This document shows, in pieces, positions 49,405 to 60,697 of a stretch of DNA of 64,000 nucleotides. The position numbers and the translations under genes were made by a program. Below the pieces are notes generated by a model. It searched no databases and was not told the DNA's origin. It was given only the letters and a program-made list of their open reading frames with translations. Positions within the stretch are counted from its first letter, which is position 1. Every line of letters starts with the position of its first letter. This DNA is from Cystobasidiopsis lactophilus (taxonomy: Eukaryota > Basidiomycota > Agaricostilbomycetes > Agaricostilbales > Chionosphaeraceae), in contig BCIO01000001.1 of NCBI GenBank assembly GCA_001599975.1, forward strand, positions 3,262,293 through 3,326,292, in the 5' to 3' direction.

Positions 49405-49746
49405 ATGGCACCAGGCCCGCTAGTGAATGTGCGCTTGTGCTCCCAGCCCTCTCCGAAAAGTTCCTCACTGCAGCCCAAAACTTTGTTCAGGTTGTGCGCT
49501 ACTCAGCCCTAGGGGGCGGCATCGTCTACGGCATCGTGCACCGGCGGACGCTGCAGAAGAAGCAGGACCTGGCGGTGGAGCACGAGCTGGAGAAGCAAAA
49601 GGCAAAGTGGATCGAGGAGGCTAAGAAGGAGTGGGCAGAGAAGAGCAGCTCAGCGGGCTCCGGTGCGCTTTCCCGTCCTCTCAAGTCTCTCTGTTAAGCA
49701 CGCGCTGATGGCATGCACAGTCCTGTCGAACCTCTTCTCGTCGTAA
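49405..49746 (+). CDS. ATP21: ATP synthase subunit e, mitochondrial
   Basis: Small inner-membrane subunit of F1Fo ATP synthase needed for dimer formation. I assemble three exons: MAPGPL (49405-49422), then after a 68 nt intron VVRYSALGGGIVYGIVHRRT, LQKKQDLAVEHELEKQKAKW and IEEAKKEWAEKSSSAGS, then after a 58 nt intron VLSNLFSS with TAA at 49744. The hydrophobic N-terminal segment contains the GxxxG-type glycines (GGGIVYG) of subunit e and is followed by a charged coiled coil. About 75 residues, normal for the family. If the last intron is retained, the protein ends at 49697 instead. Confidence 0.82.
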
Positions 49747-50147
49747 TGCCGGCTCGCCAATCTAGAACCCATCAAAAGTCGGATTTCCACCCCCAGGAGC
49801 GCATCCGACAACCTATCATCTTGTGTTTCTCCAAAAGGTCGCACACATCATTGTACAGTCCTTTCTGCAGTTCCTACATGCACACCGGCGGCCAGCGTTC
49901 CATCGCCCAGAGCCTTTGAACTGCACCTTGCCTATCGATGGAACCATCATCCGCCATCTCGAATTTTGGGCACCCGTCTGAGCACTGAGAGCTAACGAGA
50001 GCTGGTGTCGTATCTCCCGACCAGTGTGCTGACTGGCAAGAGGTCAGAATGAGGCTTGGGACGCACGCTCAATGGCTCGGCTGGTCTCCGTCGACTGCGA
50101 ATTCACGCAAGGCCTCGGCAGAGTTGACATGAAGGCAAAATGCAGTG
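49747..50147. other. Convergent 3' region
   Basis: About 400 bp between the ends of the ATP synthase subunit e and carrier genes. Frames are short and without motif. No repeat or RNA gene seen. Confidence 0.5.
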
Positions 50148-51478
50148 TTACGGCGCTGTGCCCGCCGCCCGCCCGATGCTCTTCGTGTAAACCCTCACAA
50201 GCCACTCGTTGACCACCAAGGTCACCACCGTGTGCGGGATGATCCGAAGGCCGTGGGCGATGCTGCCCTTGTACCACCCTGCGACGCCCTCCACCTTGAA
50301 AGTCTTCCATAGGCAGTCGATCGGGTTCTTGTCTGTAGGCCGGAAACACCAAACTTTGAGCTGCGTGGGACAGCTTCCTGGATATCGACCTACAAAGCAA
50401 GCCCCGCGGCTTTCCGTCTGGCCCAATCGAGTTGGGAGATTGGTTGTACATGCGGGTGAGAGCAGTGTCTGTTGAAAATTGAAGCACAAGAGACAAGGCG
50501 AAAGCGACAAGAGTAGGACTAACCCGCCGGCTGCATCAACGCCAACACACAGGTGCCTGAGAAAGTAGCGCTAGCCAGGTAGGTCCAAACACTCTTCTCC
50601 GGCAATAGGCCATTGGAAACCAACGTCGTCTTGGCAAAGTTGTAGGCCGGCAATTGTGCGCTGGACCCCATGGCCGTCCTCAGCATGGCCGCGTCCACAC
50701 CTCTTGCCATCCCCTTTGGCCCCTCAGCCTTGTAGATGACTGAGAGGGCGTGCCAAGGGGAGCGGTAGTTGTGCTGGGCGCCGACTGGGTTGAAGGGCGA
50801 GAAGGCTTGCATCCGGGCTTTGACCAAGAACAACGGGTTGCCAAGGACGGCCCCAATCACGCCAGAAGATGCACCAGCGAACACGTTGATGGGCATGTAT
50901 TGCTCTGCGGCCGACATCCCGAAGAGCGAGTTGACGCCTTTCCGAATTGGGTCGTAAAAGCCCAACCGCGAGCCGTTTCTGTTCACCACAGATGTGTCAG
51001 GAAGACTTTCTTGAATCCTGAGAAGTAAGACAGAGGAACGAACAGCAGGATTTGGTAGGCGTAAGCCGCTGTGAGACCCCGCTGGACGCCGCGGATGCCC
51101 TCAAACTTCCAAGTCTTGTTCAAAGCGTCCGCCACCGAGTTGTACACCTTGGTTGGCCCTGTGCCTGCTGCCGAGGCTTTGCGGACCTTTTGTAATTCGC
51201 CGTCTAGTTGAAGCCGGGTCTGCATTCGAAGCCTTTGAGTGGACTGGCTCGCCTGATCGACTGCCCTGCGAGCGAATTACCTTGGCCACTTCCATTGGAT
51301 TGGTGAATGTGACAGAAGTGCATGCTGCTATGCCACCCAGAATGAAGCCCTCTGGACAGTCCAAACGCTGTCAGGGCCCGACATCAACAAACAAAATTTG
51401 GACGCCGGACTTGCCTATTGTCGAGACCTGGTAGATGACCTTGGCCGGCTGTGGCGCCGCATCTTTGGGAGCAGCCAT
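50148..51478 (-). CDS. OAC1: Mitochondrial oxaloacetate carrier, OAC1-like
   Basis: SLC25-family inner-membrane carrier for oxaloacetate and related anions. Three repeats are visible, each with a Px[DE]xx[KR]-type motif: NPMEVAKTRLQLDGELQ, NPLFLVKARMQAFSPF and QPADTALTRMYNQSP, the last being the OAC1/SLC25A35 form. Other landmarks: EGFILGGIAACTSVTFT, WKFEGIRGVQRGLTAAYAYQ, EQYMPINVFAGASSGVIGAV, NPIDCLWKTFKVEGVAGWYK and the closing LRIIPHTVVTLVVNEWLVRV. The start MAAPKDAAPQPAKVIYQVST at 51478 is joined to the first repeat by a GC-AG intron (51352-51414, GCAAGT donor). About six exons. Confidence 0.9.
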
Positions 51479-51838
51479 GAAGCCCAACTGAAGTCTAGGA
51501 GAACTGAAAAGGAGAGGATAGGTCGGCCGTTCACCGCAAACAGAAATTTGGGCGCTCGGCACCAGCGGGCGCTGTGGGGTGTGCGATGTGCGATGTGGTT
51601 GCTGACTGTTGTCCGAGGGATGGGGCTCTCGCAGCTCGCATCTTCCATCTCAAATAGTATACACCAGGATAATCCGACTTCCGACAGCGTGTACCTCCCA
51701 ACGCTTAAGATCACCCGCTCTACGCCACCCGACTTCATTGTCCCAAGGTAAAAGCTGTGTGAACCCTGGATGAGGCCATTTAAGAAGCACAATATCAAGA
51801 ACATACCTCAGCACACAAGAGAAGGGATTGGCGTATAT
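51479..51838. other. Short intergenic region, carrier promoter
   Basis: About 360 bp upstream of the oxaloacetate carrier and downstream of the F-box-like gene, both on the minus strand. Open frames on either strand are motif-free. Nothing else seen. Confidence 0.5.
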
Positions 51839-53136
51839 TCAATCGCGAAACGCTGGGGCCAAATGTCGCCTCAGTGCCAACCCCCGCTGCTTGCACATCG
51901 TCACGAGGCGCTCTGTTGGCACCTCTTCCTTTCCGATGTACACGCGCTTCAAGCTGGCTCCCTCTGAAAGACCGCTCAGCGCTTCAGCCAACCCGTCAAA
52001 CGCTTGGGTGGCAATATCGTCGTCGCGGCGAGTGGTAATGCCCGAAACCGTGAGAGTGACCAGGGAAGATGAAATGCACCGGAGAAGGTGGACACAGGAG
52101 AGAACATCGTTTGAGGTGTCGTTTTCGAACAGGATGTGCAAGTGTTGAACCGGCGGCAGCTTTATGGCGGCGTCGGAGTGGGAGACGAATCCGCTCGAAA
52201 GACGGAAGGTGAGCTTGTTCACAGATGGCGGCAAACCGACCAATAGTTCGGGGTTCAAGGTTTGTCCCTTCTTGACGAGCACGTTCAACGACTTCAGGGT
52301 GTCCAGTCTTCGCAGCGCCTCCGTTCCACTCCCGGCAATCCCGTCCGCATTGAGCTCAAGAGACGTGACTCGAAGAGCTCCATCGCTTTTGACTAAGCTG
52401 AAATGGGTAGCGCCAGGGACCAGGACCGTTTGTCTGTCTGTTGCGCTAGGAATGACGACCGTTTGCCCATCGATCGTGAAGGGCGGGTCGAGGTCAAGGG
52501 ATTCGAGCGCTGGAAGAATCGCGGTAAGACGTGCGATGGCACTCCCCGGGGGCGGGTTGCTCTTTCTATGATGCTTCTTCAGGGACAACTTTGTAATCGA
52601 TTCGAGGACGGAGTCGTAAGGGCCACAGGACTCGAAAATGTCGAGTATTGTCTCGAAATCCCATCTTTTGAATTGAAGGCACATGTCATGGAGTAGCGGA
52701 CAGAAGCGCTTGATTTTGATGAGAAGGGGCACGACCTCGACGGCCCTCCGTGTGCCGGCGAAGCGGATATTGATGGCCTTCAAGTACGGCTTGACCTTGG
52801 GCAGAACTCGTTCGAGCATCCGCATGTCTTCAGAGACTTCTATAAAGGTGGCAAGGACTTGTGAGAAGACGATCTGATCGACAATGGGCAGCAAGGTCTT
52901 GGAAATCAAGCGGAAGCGAAGGAGGTCTTTCTTGGAGTCGACATGGTGGCGAGGGAGCATGATGTCGAGTTTGTCGTTGCCAATAGCTTGCTGGACAATC
53001 GGCCAGAGGCACTCCGTGGGCAGCGTGAGGAACCCGGTCCCTGGGCAAGTTGAATCCACCTGTCGTGCGGCAGCACATTGAGCATCCAGCCCCCGCTCTC
53101 AGCGATGCGGATGCTCACGTCTGCCTCGGACGCCAT
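51839..53136 (-). CDS. F-box-like protein with degenerate leucine-rich repeats
   Basis: Typical basidiomycete F-box-like architecture. The ATG exon encodes MASEAD and is spliced (GTGAGC..CGACAG, phase 0) to VDSTCPGTGFLTLPTECLWP, an F-box-like start (IVQQAI, then LLRFRLISKTLLPIVDQIVF). The remaining 330 residues are irregular Leu-rich repeats such as LTAILPALESLDLDPPF, RVTSLELNADGIAGSG and EALRRLDTLKSLNVLV. It would act as a substrate adaptor of an SCF ubiquitin ligase if it binds Skp1, which is inference. No target can be proposed; such genes are numerous in these fungi. The GTG at 53059 is not the start. Confidence 0.7.
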
Positions 53137-53516
53137 ATCTATTAGAGCAGTGGTTCTGGGACAGGCGGCTTTCGACGCAGGGGGTGCTTGACTCCTCCGA
53201 GAGAACCCCGCTTGGGGCGCCGCCTGTCTCAAGTGGCGTCGACCCTCGTGAGCGTGGGTCGGCTGTTGGGGCAGCTTCAAAGGTATGGCAGAGATGAGAA
53301 GTGCTTTGAGGGCTAATTGAGAGTCAGAGATGGACGTGTAGGAAAGAGAGTGGTGCAAATCAGGTCTTGGGCCGCATTGATTCGAATTTCGACTTTGTGA
53401 CTTGGACTTCGGAACCGAAACTGCTGGTTGCTGCTCGCGGCAAACTCTCCCGGATCGGCATGGCCTCGTGTTCTTAGTTGTCAAGGCCGCGGCCATTGCC
53501 ATTCAATTCAACCGTC

Positions 53517-56500
53517 TCATGCCTCCAGCAACTTGAGCTTCTCAGCTGCGTCTGCCAACGCCGCAATCTCTGCCTCTAGCTCCGCCAACTGGAGATGAAG
53601 GGTCAGTTGAGTGTTAGAAGACCACACAAGAGCGGGATTCACCCTCTCAGTGTTCCTCTCTCGGACCGCTTCTGGAATCTTAGTCGTGTAATCGGGCGCC
53701 TGCATCTGGGCCTTGATCTTGTTAACGCCAGATTGGGCCACGGTCGTCTTCTTTTCCGTCTTGCTGAGCTCCGCTTGGACGTTGATCAGGCCCTGACAGA
53801 GACAACATGGTCAAATGGAATCGTCAGAGGCGGGAACGATTGCCCACCTTGACCAAAAGGTGCGCCACGAAAGACTTGGAGACGACCTCGGACACGCATC
53901 CCTCGGGCACGTCAGAGCTGCTGTGCACAACGGTCACGCTCTGAGAGCCCTTCGCCAAAGTGGCGATGGTATCGGTTTGCTGCTGAATCCACGACTCGGA
54001 TTCGACGGCTTGGATATAGGCTGCGCATGCGATCAGTATCGTTCAGCCACGGGAAAATAGAGTCAAGTGCCTACATTGGAGGTTGGCTTGAAGACCGTAC
54101 TTGCCAGCAAGCGAACGGACGGCCTTGACCACGGCAAACACGGCGTCGAAGCGACTTTCAGCCTCTGCGTCCCGTCGGGCAGGGTCCTATTATGCAAGCG
54201 ATCAGATGGCCGCAAGACCCGTAGAGTGTGAGAGACCTACAAAAACGGGGAAGGAAGTGAGCATGATGGAAGGAGTGGACTGAGCCGGACGTCTTGGCAG
54301 ATGCTGCCAAAGCTCCTCGGTCACAAAGGGCATGAAAGGGTGCAAAAGACGAAGGCCGAGGTCCAGGCAAGTGTAAAGCGTGTTCTGAGCCGAAAGCTTG
54401 GCTTCGGGCGAGGCACCCGCTTCGGTCATCGGCTTCATAGCTTCGATGTAGACGTCGCAAAGCTCGTACAGCCAGAAGCTGTAGGCGACGCTGGTAGCTT
54501 GCATGAAGTTGCGAGCTTCCAAGGCCTTGTTGACGCCTTCAGAGGCCGTGTTGAGCTTGTCCAAAATCCACCGCTCGACCAGCGATTCTTTGCCAGTCCG
54601 CTGTTGGTCATGGACTTAGTCACACTACCTCCATAAGCAGGAATCGCAGCAGTAAGTACCTCAGAAGTAGGGTTGGGGGTGAAGTTGTCGAGCTTGAGCA
54701 TGGCGAAGCGGGTGGCGTTCCACAATTTGTTGCAGAAATGGCGGTAGCCTTCTACTCGGGACACCTCTAGGTTGACATCGCGAGCTGCGTGGGTAAAAAT
54801 TGAGCAACAAGCCCAACAGCAGGGCAAAGACTGTTCCCTCACAGTTGGCAGTGTAGGCACAAAGGGTGAAGCGCAAGGCATCGGCACCGCATTGCGGAAT
54901 GCCCTTGGGAAAGTCTTTCTTCTGGCCATCCTTTGCCTTGGCAAGCTCCTTGGGGTCCAAGTTGCCTTGAACGAGTTGCTCGTGAAGCAGATCCAGCGAG
55001 ATGCCCTCGATGATGTCGGTGGGGTTGATCACATTGCCGAGCGACTTCGACATCTTGCGTCCATGCGCGTCACGCACCATGGCATGGCAGAACACTTCCT
55101 TGAAGGGCATTTGGCCGGTCAGCTTGATGCCGAGCATGACCATCCGCGCCACCCAGAAGAAGAGAATGTCCCAGCCAGTTTCGAGGATGGAAGCGGGATA
55201 AAAGTTGGCCAGGTCAGAGGTCTAATTGAACATAAGACTTGGGAGAAGGGTCAAGGAGACAGCAGCATGACATACCTTTTCCGGCCAGCCCATGATGGAG
55301 AACGGCCACAGCCCCGATGAGAACCAGGTATCTAGCACGTCTTCATCTTGCTCTAGCGTGTACTTTTGGCCGGCAAACTTCTTGGCCGCCTTCTGCTCGG
55401 CCTCCTCCAGGGTTCGGCCCGAGATCCAGTATTCGGCTTCCATCGACTTGTCCTCGCCGCCCTCGATCTTGACGTAGTAGACAGGCGCTCGGTGACCCCA
55501 CCAAAGCTGGCGCGAGATGCACCAGTCTTGGATGTTGCCGAGCCAGCGGTACCACTCGTCTTCGGATTGCTGAGGTCGGATGAGCAGCTCGCCCGCTTTG
55601 GTGCGCTGTTTGCGAGATCAATCTGTTGCTCAGATGAGCAAAGGCACAGGCGACAAACCTTGTATGCTTCCTCTGCCATCGACTTGCAGTTCACCCACCA
55701 CTGCGGCTTCATCACAGGCTCGATGACATCGCCGGATTTTCTGTGACACTTGCCTCAGCATTTATTCCGGGTAAATGGGGTAGAAGGCAGACTCACGAGC
55801 AAACGGGGATGCTCATCGGGTTGTCCTGCATGCCGACGTAGAGGCCGAGCTCCTTCAAGCGGTCCACGACCTTCCGCCTGGCCGAGAAGCGCTTGACGCC
55901 TTGGAACTCGGGCCCAGCGTTGGCGTTGAGTGTGCCATCGTCATTGAGGATGTTGATGAACTCGAGGTTGTGCTCCAATCCGCGCCGGTAGTCATCGGGG
56001 TCGTGCGCTGGTGTGATCTTGACGGCACCAGTACCAAAATCCATCTCGACGGTGGCATCGAGGATAATGGGAATCTTGCGGTCGGGAATGAAAGGGTGCG
56101 TGGCAAATTTGCCATGAAGGTGCTGTGAGCAATTGTCGGATGAACTAGAGGCAAAATCTCTAGAAAGTGGCAAACCCACCTTGTAGCGCTCATCTTCTGG
56201 GTGCACGGCAATGGCAGTATCGCCCAGCATAGTCTCCGGACGGGTGGTGGCAATGGTGATTTTCTCGCCGGTGGGTGAGTCCTTGATGGGGTAGGAAAAG
56301 CTGGTGAGCACGCCAAACTCGATCCGCTCGTCGCCATAGCCGGGCACGTTCATGAGCTTCCTCCCCGGCACTTCGATCTGGTCCACCTCCAGGTTGGACA
56401 AGGTGGTGTTGAGGTAGACGCAAAAGTTGACCAGGCGGTTGGCGCGGTAGATGATGCCCTCCTCGTGGAAGCGGACAAAGGTCTCGTTGACGGCCTTGGA

Positions 56501-57361
56501 CAGGGATGGGGACATGGTAAAAGCCACTCTGGACCAATCGCAGGAGACGCCGAGGCGGTGGGTTTGGAGGGTGATGCGCTGCTCGTAGTCCTCCTTCCAC
56601 TCCCAGATCTTGGCCAGCAAGCCCTCCCGACCCAGGTCGTGGCGCGTCTGTCCGGTTGCTTTGTAGAGACGCTTCTCGACGACAGACTGGGTGGAAATGC
56701 CGGCGTGGTCGTAACCAGGGCAGAAGAGGACGGTCTTGCCGAGCATGCGTTGCCACCGGATCAAGGCGTCCTGCAGGGCGAGCATCATGCCGTGACCGGT
56801 GTGCAGCATGCCGGTGACGTTGGGAGGAGGCTGGGGAATGACAAAGGTGCCGGCAGGTTTTGGCGACACACCGTCCTCTGCGAACTGGGGCTTGAAGTAG
56901 CCCTCCTGCTGCCACCAATCGTACCACGCCGACTCCACAGCGATGGGATCGTAGCCCTCGGCCATGGGCGCGCTGCTGACGTCCTTCTTCTGGCCCTTTG
57001 GCGTCGTGTTGACAAACTTTGGCGCTGGCTCCTTCTTGGCCTTTTCGACCTTCTCCTTCTTGGGCGCTGCTGCTCCTCCTGCCCCGGGCGCTGCTTGGAG
57101 CACGGGTCCAGAGGACTTTGCAGCCTTGAGCGCAGCGGCCTGGGCTCGCTTGGCTTCCTTTTTGGCAGCAGACTTGGTCAGGCCGCCTGGCAGCTCGGCG
57201 CCTTCTGGGTTGGGCACGAGCGGCTCGCTGACGCCGGCTTTGATAGAGGACGCCATTCTCTTTGGGATTGCTCTTGGAAGTCGGACAAGAGGAGCAAAAC
57301 CAAAGCGCATGCACTGGCCAACAACTAGCTTGACTCGGACGTCCTTGCCCAAAAAATTCAT
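53517..57361 (-). CDS. VAS1: Valyl-tRNA synthetase, cytosolic and probably mitochondrial
   Basis: Class Ia aminoacyl-tRNA synthetase charging tRNA-Val. N-terminal Lys/Ala-rich extension, then [20 protein letters not shown], the HIGH-type motif [17 protein letters not shown], the editing domain ([36 protein letters not shown]), [49 protein letters not shown], the KMSKS loop [14 protein letters not shown], and anticodon-binding [12 protein letters not shown] with [18 protein letters not shown]-terminal coiled coil ends AEKLKLLEA. Three in-frame ATGs lie at 57361, 57310 and 57256; [18 protein letters not shown] between the last two looks like a mitochondrial presequence. About nine exons. Confidence 0.95.
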
Positions 57362-57549
57362 GCTGCTGTGCGAGATCGGCGCGGAGGGGAGTCATGGGTG
57401 TCGCTGCTCTTTTACTTTTGCAGATAGCAATGCTGGAACAGCTCCTAAGGGATCCCTTGCAAACAAATTGGGATATCCCTGGCAAGCGCGTCCCCAAAGA
57501 TCGTCTCCCTCCCTGCCCTTGAGACAGCGTGGTGTCGCTTCTAGTTTCA

Positions 57550-58950
57550 TCAAGCTTCCAGGTCGCTGACTGTAGACCAACACGGTGAGCATCATTCTAG
57601 TGGCAAAGAAGAGACAACCTACCAAGTTGGAAGCCTGTGGGTTCGGAAGAGAGCGAATTAGCTTCAGTGCGAACTCGCTGCTCAATCGCCACTCACCTTT
57701 GAGCGACTCTTTCCAGAGTGTGATTTTGCCGTCGCCGCACGAGACCGCCAGCACGCCGCCGGCCACGCTCCACGACACGCGCCAGACCGTGTCCGCAAAC
57801 TTGGAGCCCTCTTGGACGTTGCCGGTGTTTTGGGGATCCAGCACGGTCCGGGTCCAGGTGGTGGCGTTGGGGGAAGCGTCGTGGATGTGGATGATGACCG
57901 TCTTGTCCTGTGCGTACCACACAATTTACAAAGTCGATCTTTGTGAGAAAGGGGGAGGCAAGCGCACCTGCGAGGCGGAAGCCAGGTAGGACTTGGGCAA
58001 GCCGATGTTTGGTTGCCAAGCCACGTCCCGAACCCAATCCGTGTGCCCGTCCAGCACCTGCTCCTCGACCCACGTCTTGGTCTCCTCCTTCCAGGCCCAA
58101 ATCTTGACGCTCGAGTCGCAGCCGCCCGTGGCAAACTTCTTGACCAGCGTCGGGCCGGCCGCGCTGTTGGCGTTGGGTCCTGAGGTGGCGGTGGGCTTGG
58201 TGAGGGCACCGGGAACGATGGCGGGCGCCCAGGAGATGGCGTTGACGCCGGTAGGATGGGCCGTGAAGAGGGAGGCGTCCCATGTCCCGTCGTCTGTGCG
58301 CCACCATTGACCATCACTGATCAACAGCTATTGATTAAGGAGCACCAGCTACGCACCATTGAAAGTAAGAACAGAGACTTTGCCGTCTGAAGAAGCGCAG
58401 GCCAGAATTGCTCCCAGCTCGTATGGCGCCCATGCCACAGAGTTCACTGCGAGCCGATTCGCAACTTGAGCCTCTGCTGGAAAGTCTCATCCAGCTTTCA
58501 GAACGCACCTGAAGCAGTGTGCAGGGTGTGCTCCTTGATGCGCTGCCACGGCCCTCCATTTTGGCCCTCCCTCCAGACGAACACTTTCCCGTCGTAAGAG
58601 CACGACGCCAGGATGCTGCCAAACTTGGGGTGCGCCCAGGAGACCTGCCAGACCGGCCCGTCGTGGCCTCGGAGCGTGTCGAGCAAGGTCTGCTGCTGGT
58701 GCGGCGCCGACGGGTTGGAGTCGATGGTGGGCGACACGTCGAAGACCTTGATGGTTCGGTCGCTCGAGCACGTCGCCAGCCGGTTCCCAAAGAAGTTGAG
58801 CGTCGCATCGTGGATCATGTCCTCGTCTGCGCCTCGAATCGTTAGGCATTTGCCGGGGCATTGAGCTTGGAGGGTGCGGGCTCGCTCACGATGCGTCTCT
58901 ATTTGGCTGGTCGCCGAAGCATCTGCAGCACCGGGAGCCTGTTGGAGCAT
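57550..58950 (-). CDS. SEC13: SEC13 WD40 protein (COPII and nuclear pore)
   Basis: Six-bladed beta-propeller shared by the COPII outer coat, nuclear pore Y-complex and SEA complex. Splicing joins [20 protein letters not shown] to [20 protein letters not shown], the usual SEC13 start. Further: [129 protein letters not shown] and KITLWKES. Two final small exons give GFQLVSDLEA, matching the family ending, with the stop at 57550. About seven exons. The start exon is longer than in yeast (about 20 extra residues). Confidence 0.93.
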
Positions 58951-59540
58951 CACTGTCAACAAGGAGCCTATTGAGGGGTAGGAGCAGCACCAACCATGAT
59001 GAGTTGCTGGCTGGGCGGGAGAGAGAGTGTTCTCGCCAACTTGCGCCAAAATCCCGCTGATCACCTGTTTTCGACCTCTTGGTCCCAAACAGCCTCTTGC
59101 AGTCTCTCCGTGCATGTTTCATTGATTGAGAAGATGATCATCATGCTATGGAACCGCGAAGTGACTGCTCTTGCATACCTTGCGCCCCGCCAGTTTGGCT
59201 TCGAACTCCTCCCTACCCAGGGCTTTGCTTTCTACAGTCACTTCTGTGCTCGTGTATTGTCATCAACTTGCTTTTGGTCTGCCATCGACTATGTCTGCGA
59301 GATTATGGACGTTTTAGTCTTGGTTCACGGTCACAGCTTCTTGGTTCCTTTGCGATGCCTGTGCTGCCAGCACATTTTCCCTTGCTCGTGCGCTTGGAAA
59401 TTGACAATCCTCAAATATCTCATGCTGCTAAACACATTGACGGAGTGACCTATGCCGCAGCGGGCGCCAACTTGTCTGCGTCCACCTCGCCGTGTCTCCC
59501 GATCACCCTATCAGCCCAGAATGCCAACCCGAAACCTCTT
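58951..59540. other. Intergenic region
   Basis: About 590 bp between the SEC13 start and the stop of the SnoaL-like gene. Plus-strand frames of about 150 codons (from 58996 and 59148) have no motif, run into the SnoaL gene antisense and look like chance. It should contain the SEC13 promoter. Confidence 0.5.
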
Positions 59541-60151
59541 TCAGAAGTTGAAGTGGTCCGCAAAGATTTCTTTTTGGTAGGCTTCAAGGCGGGTGGTGGC
59601 CATTGAGCCTTCTTCGTCGCACCAGCAAAGATTCGACACTCACCGCTGTCGATCATCTCCACGATCTTTGAGAACTTGGCGGTCCCCTTCTCGAAGGTGA
59701 AGATCATCATGTACTCGTTCCGGTAGTCCTTGCCGTCCAGCAGCTTGCCGTTGCCCCGGGCGTAGATCACCACCTTGTCCTCCCCTTGCACCGTGTCTTG
59801 GATTTGGAACTGCACAGATTCCCAACTTCAGACCTGCGCTTCTATCTTTGTGAAGCAAAATAGCTGACGTCAAAGTATTTGATCACGCCTGGAAGCTCGT
59901 GCAAGAAGTCGTTGAACTCCGCCTTGTTGCGCATCTCCTTGCCCATTCCTCGAATTGTGAAAGGTCGGAGCCTGCGTTTTTCCATCCCATCGAGATGAGC
60001 TGACACTGATGAGCTCCTAACAGGCGGGCACATGCCAGTACTCAAAGCCGTTGTCGCTGACCAGGTCGACGACCTCTTGCAAGTTTTGGGCATCGACGTT
60101 CTTGTAGAACGAGTGGACGGCGGCCAATTGCTTCTCTTGTACTGAGGACAT
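59541..60151 (-). CDS. SnoaL/NTF2-fold small protein
   Basis: About 135 residues in four exons. Start MSSVQEKQLAAVHSFYKNVD and AQNLQEVVDLVSDNGFEYWH, then GMGKEMRNKAEFNDFLHELP, the strands FQIQDTVQGEDKVVIYARGN and GKLLDGKDYRNEYMMIFTFE, and after the last intron (acceptor before a CC-TAC junction) IDSAYQKEIFADHFNF. This order (helices, then a curved sheet, ending IxxxxEFVDS-like KIVEMIDS) is that of SnoaL-like proteins. Many are enzymes or binding proteins of unknown substrate; no catalytic residues can be assigned. An exon boundary between HVPA and GMGKEM is approximate. Confidence 0.75.
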
Positions 60152-60697
60152 TTTGAAATCGTTACTTCGTCGTTCGAGAAGCAGCGGTGCAGACCAGAGG
60201 AGATGCGGCTAAGCAGCTTGAGATTGGGTCCCGCTCCGTCACCCCGCTTCGCCCACTGGCAGATTGGCCAGCATGCCCAAGACCTGGGCAGACACAGTAA
60301 GTGAAAGATCTCAGTAGCTTGGTTAACTAGTCATCCCAGAGTGGCCCCAGACGAGCAGCGATCACCGAAATTTGGACACGGTGGCGAAAAGCTTCCGCGC
60401 TTCAGCACGTCCGTTTTGGGCCAGGCTCAGCGACGATGGAAAGTAGCAAGATTGGGTTCGGGGGAGAGGGGTGCGTGTTGTTTTAATTGCAGAGGACTTC
60501 AATCGGTCCCCAAAGTAATCATCAGTAGGCCAAGGGGTAAAACTACACAGTCAAGGAAAGGGAGGGTGGCTTTCTATGAGAGGGGAGAGAAGAAGAACAC
60601 AAGTAGGAGGGGAGACCCAAAAAAAAATGCTGAGAGGTAGAAGAGAGAGTATGCTGGATTTCGTGCAGTGGTGTGGTTAGGAAAGAGAGAGAGTCGT
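60152..60697. other. Intergenic region, HSP60 3' side
   Basis: About 545 bp upstream of the SnoaL-like gene and downstream of HSP60. The part near 60540-60690 is purine-rich on the + strand, that is, a CT-rich 3' UTR for HSP60. No gene seen. Confidence 0.5.

Noticed and set aside
56465-57328. 287-codon plus-strand frame opposite valyl-tRNA synthetase
   Set aside because: Antisense shadow of the conserved synthetase exon; the minus-strand frame carries the HIGH-type motif and editing domain.
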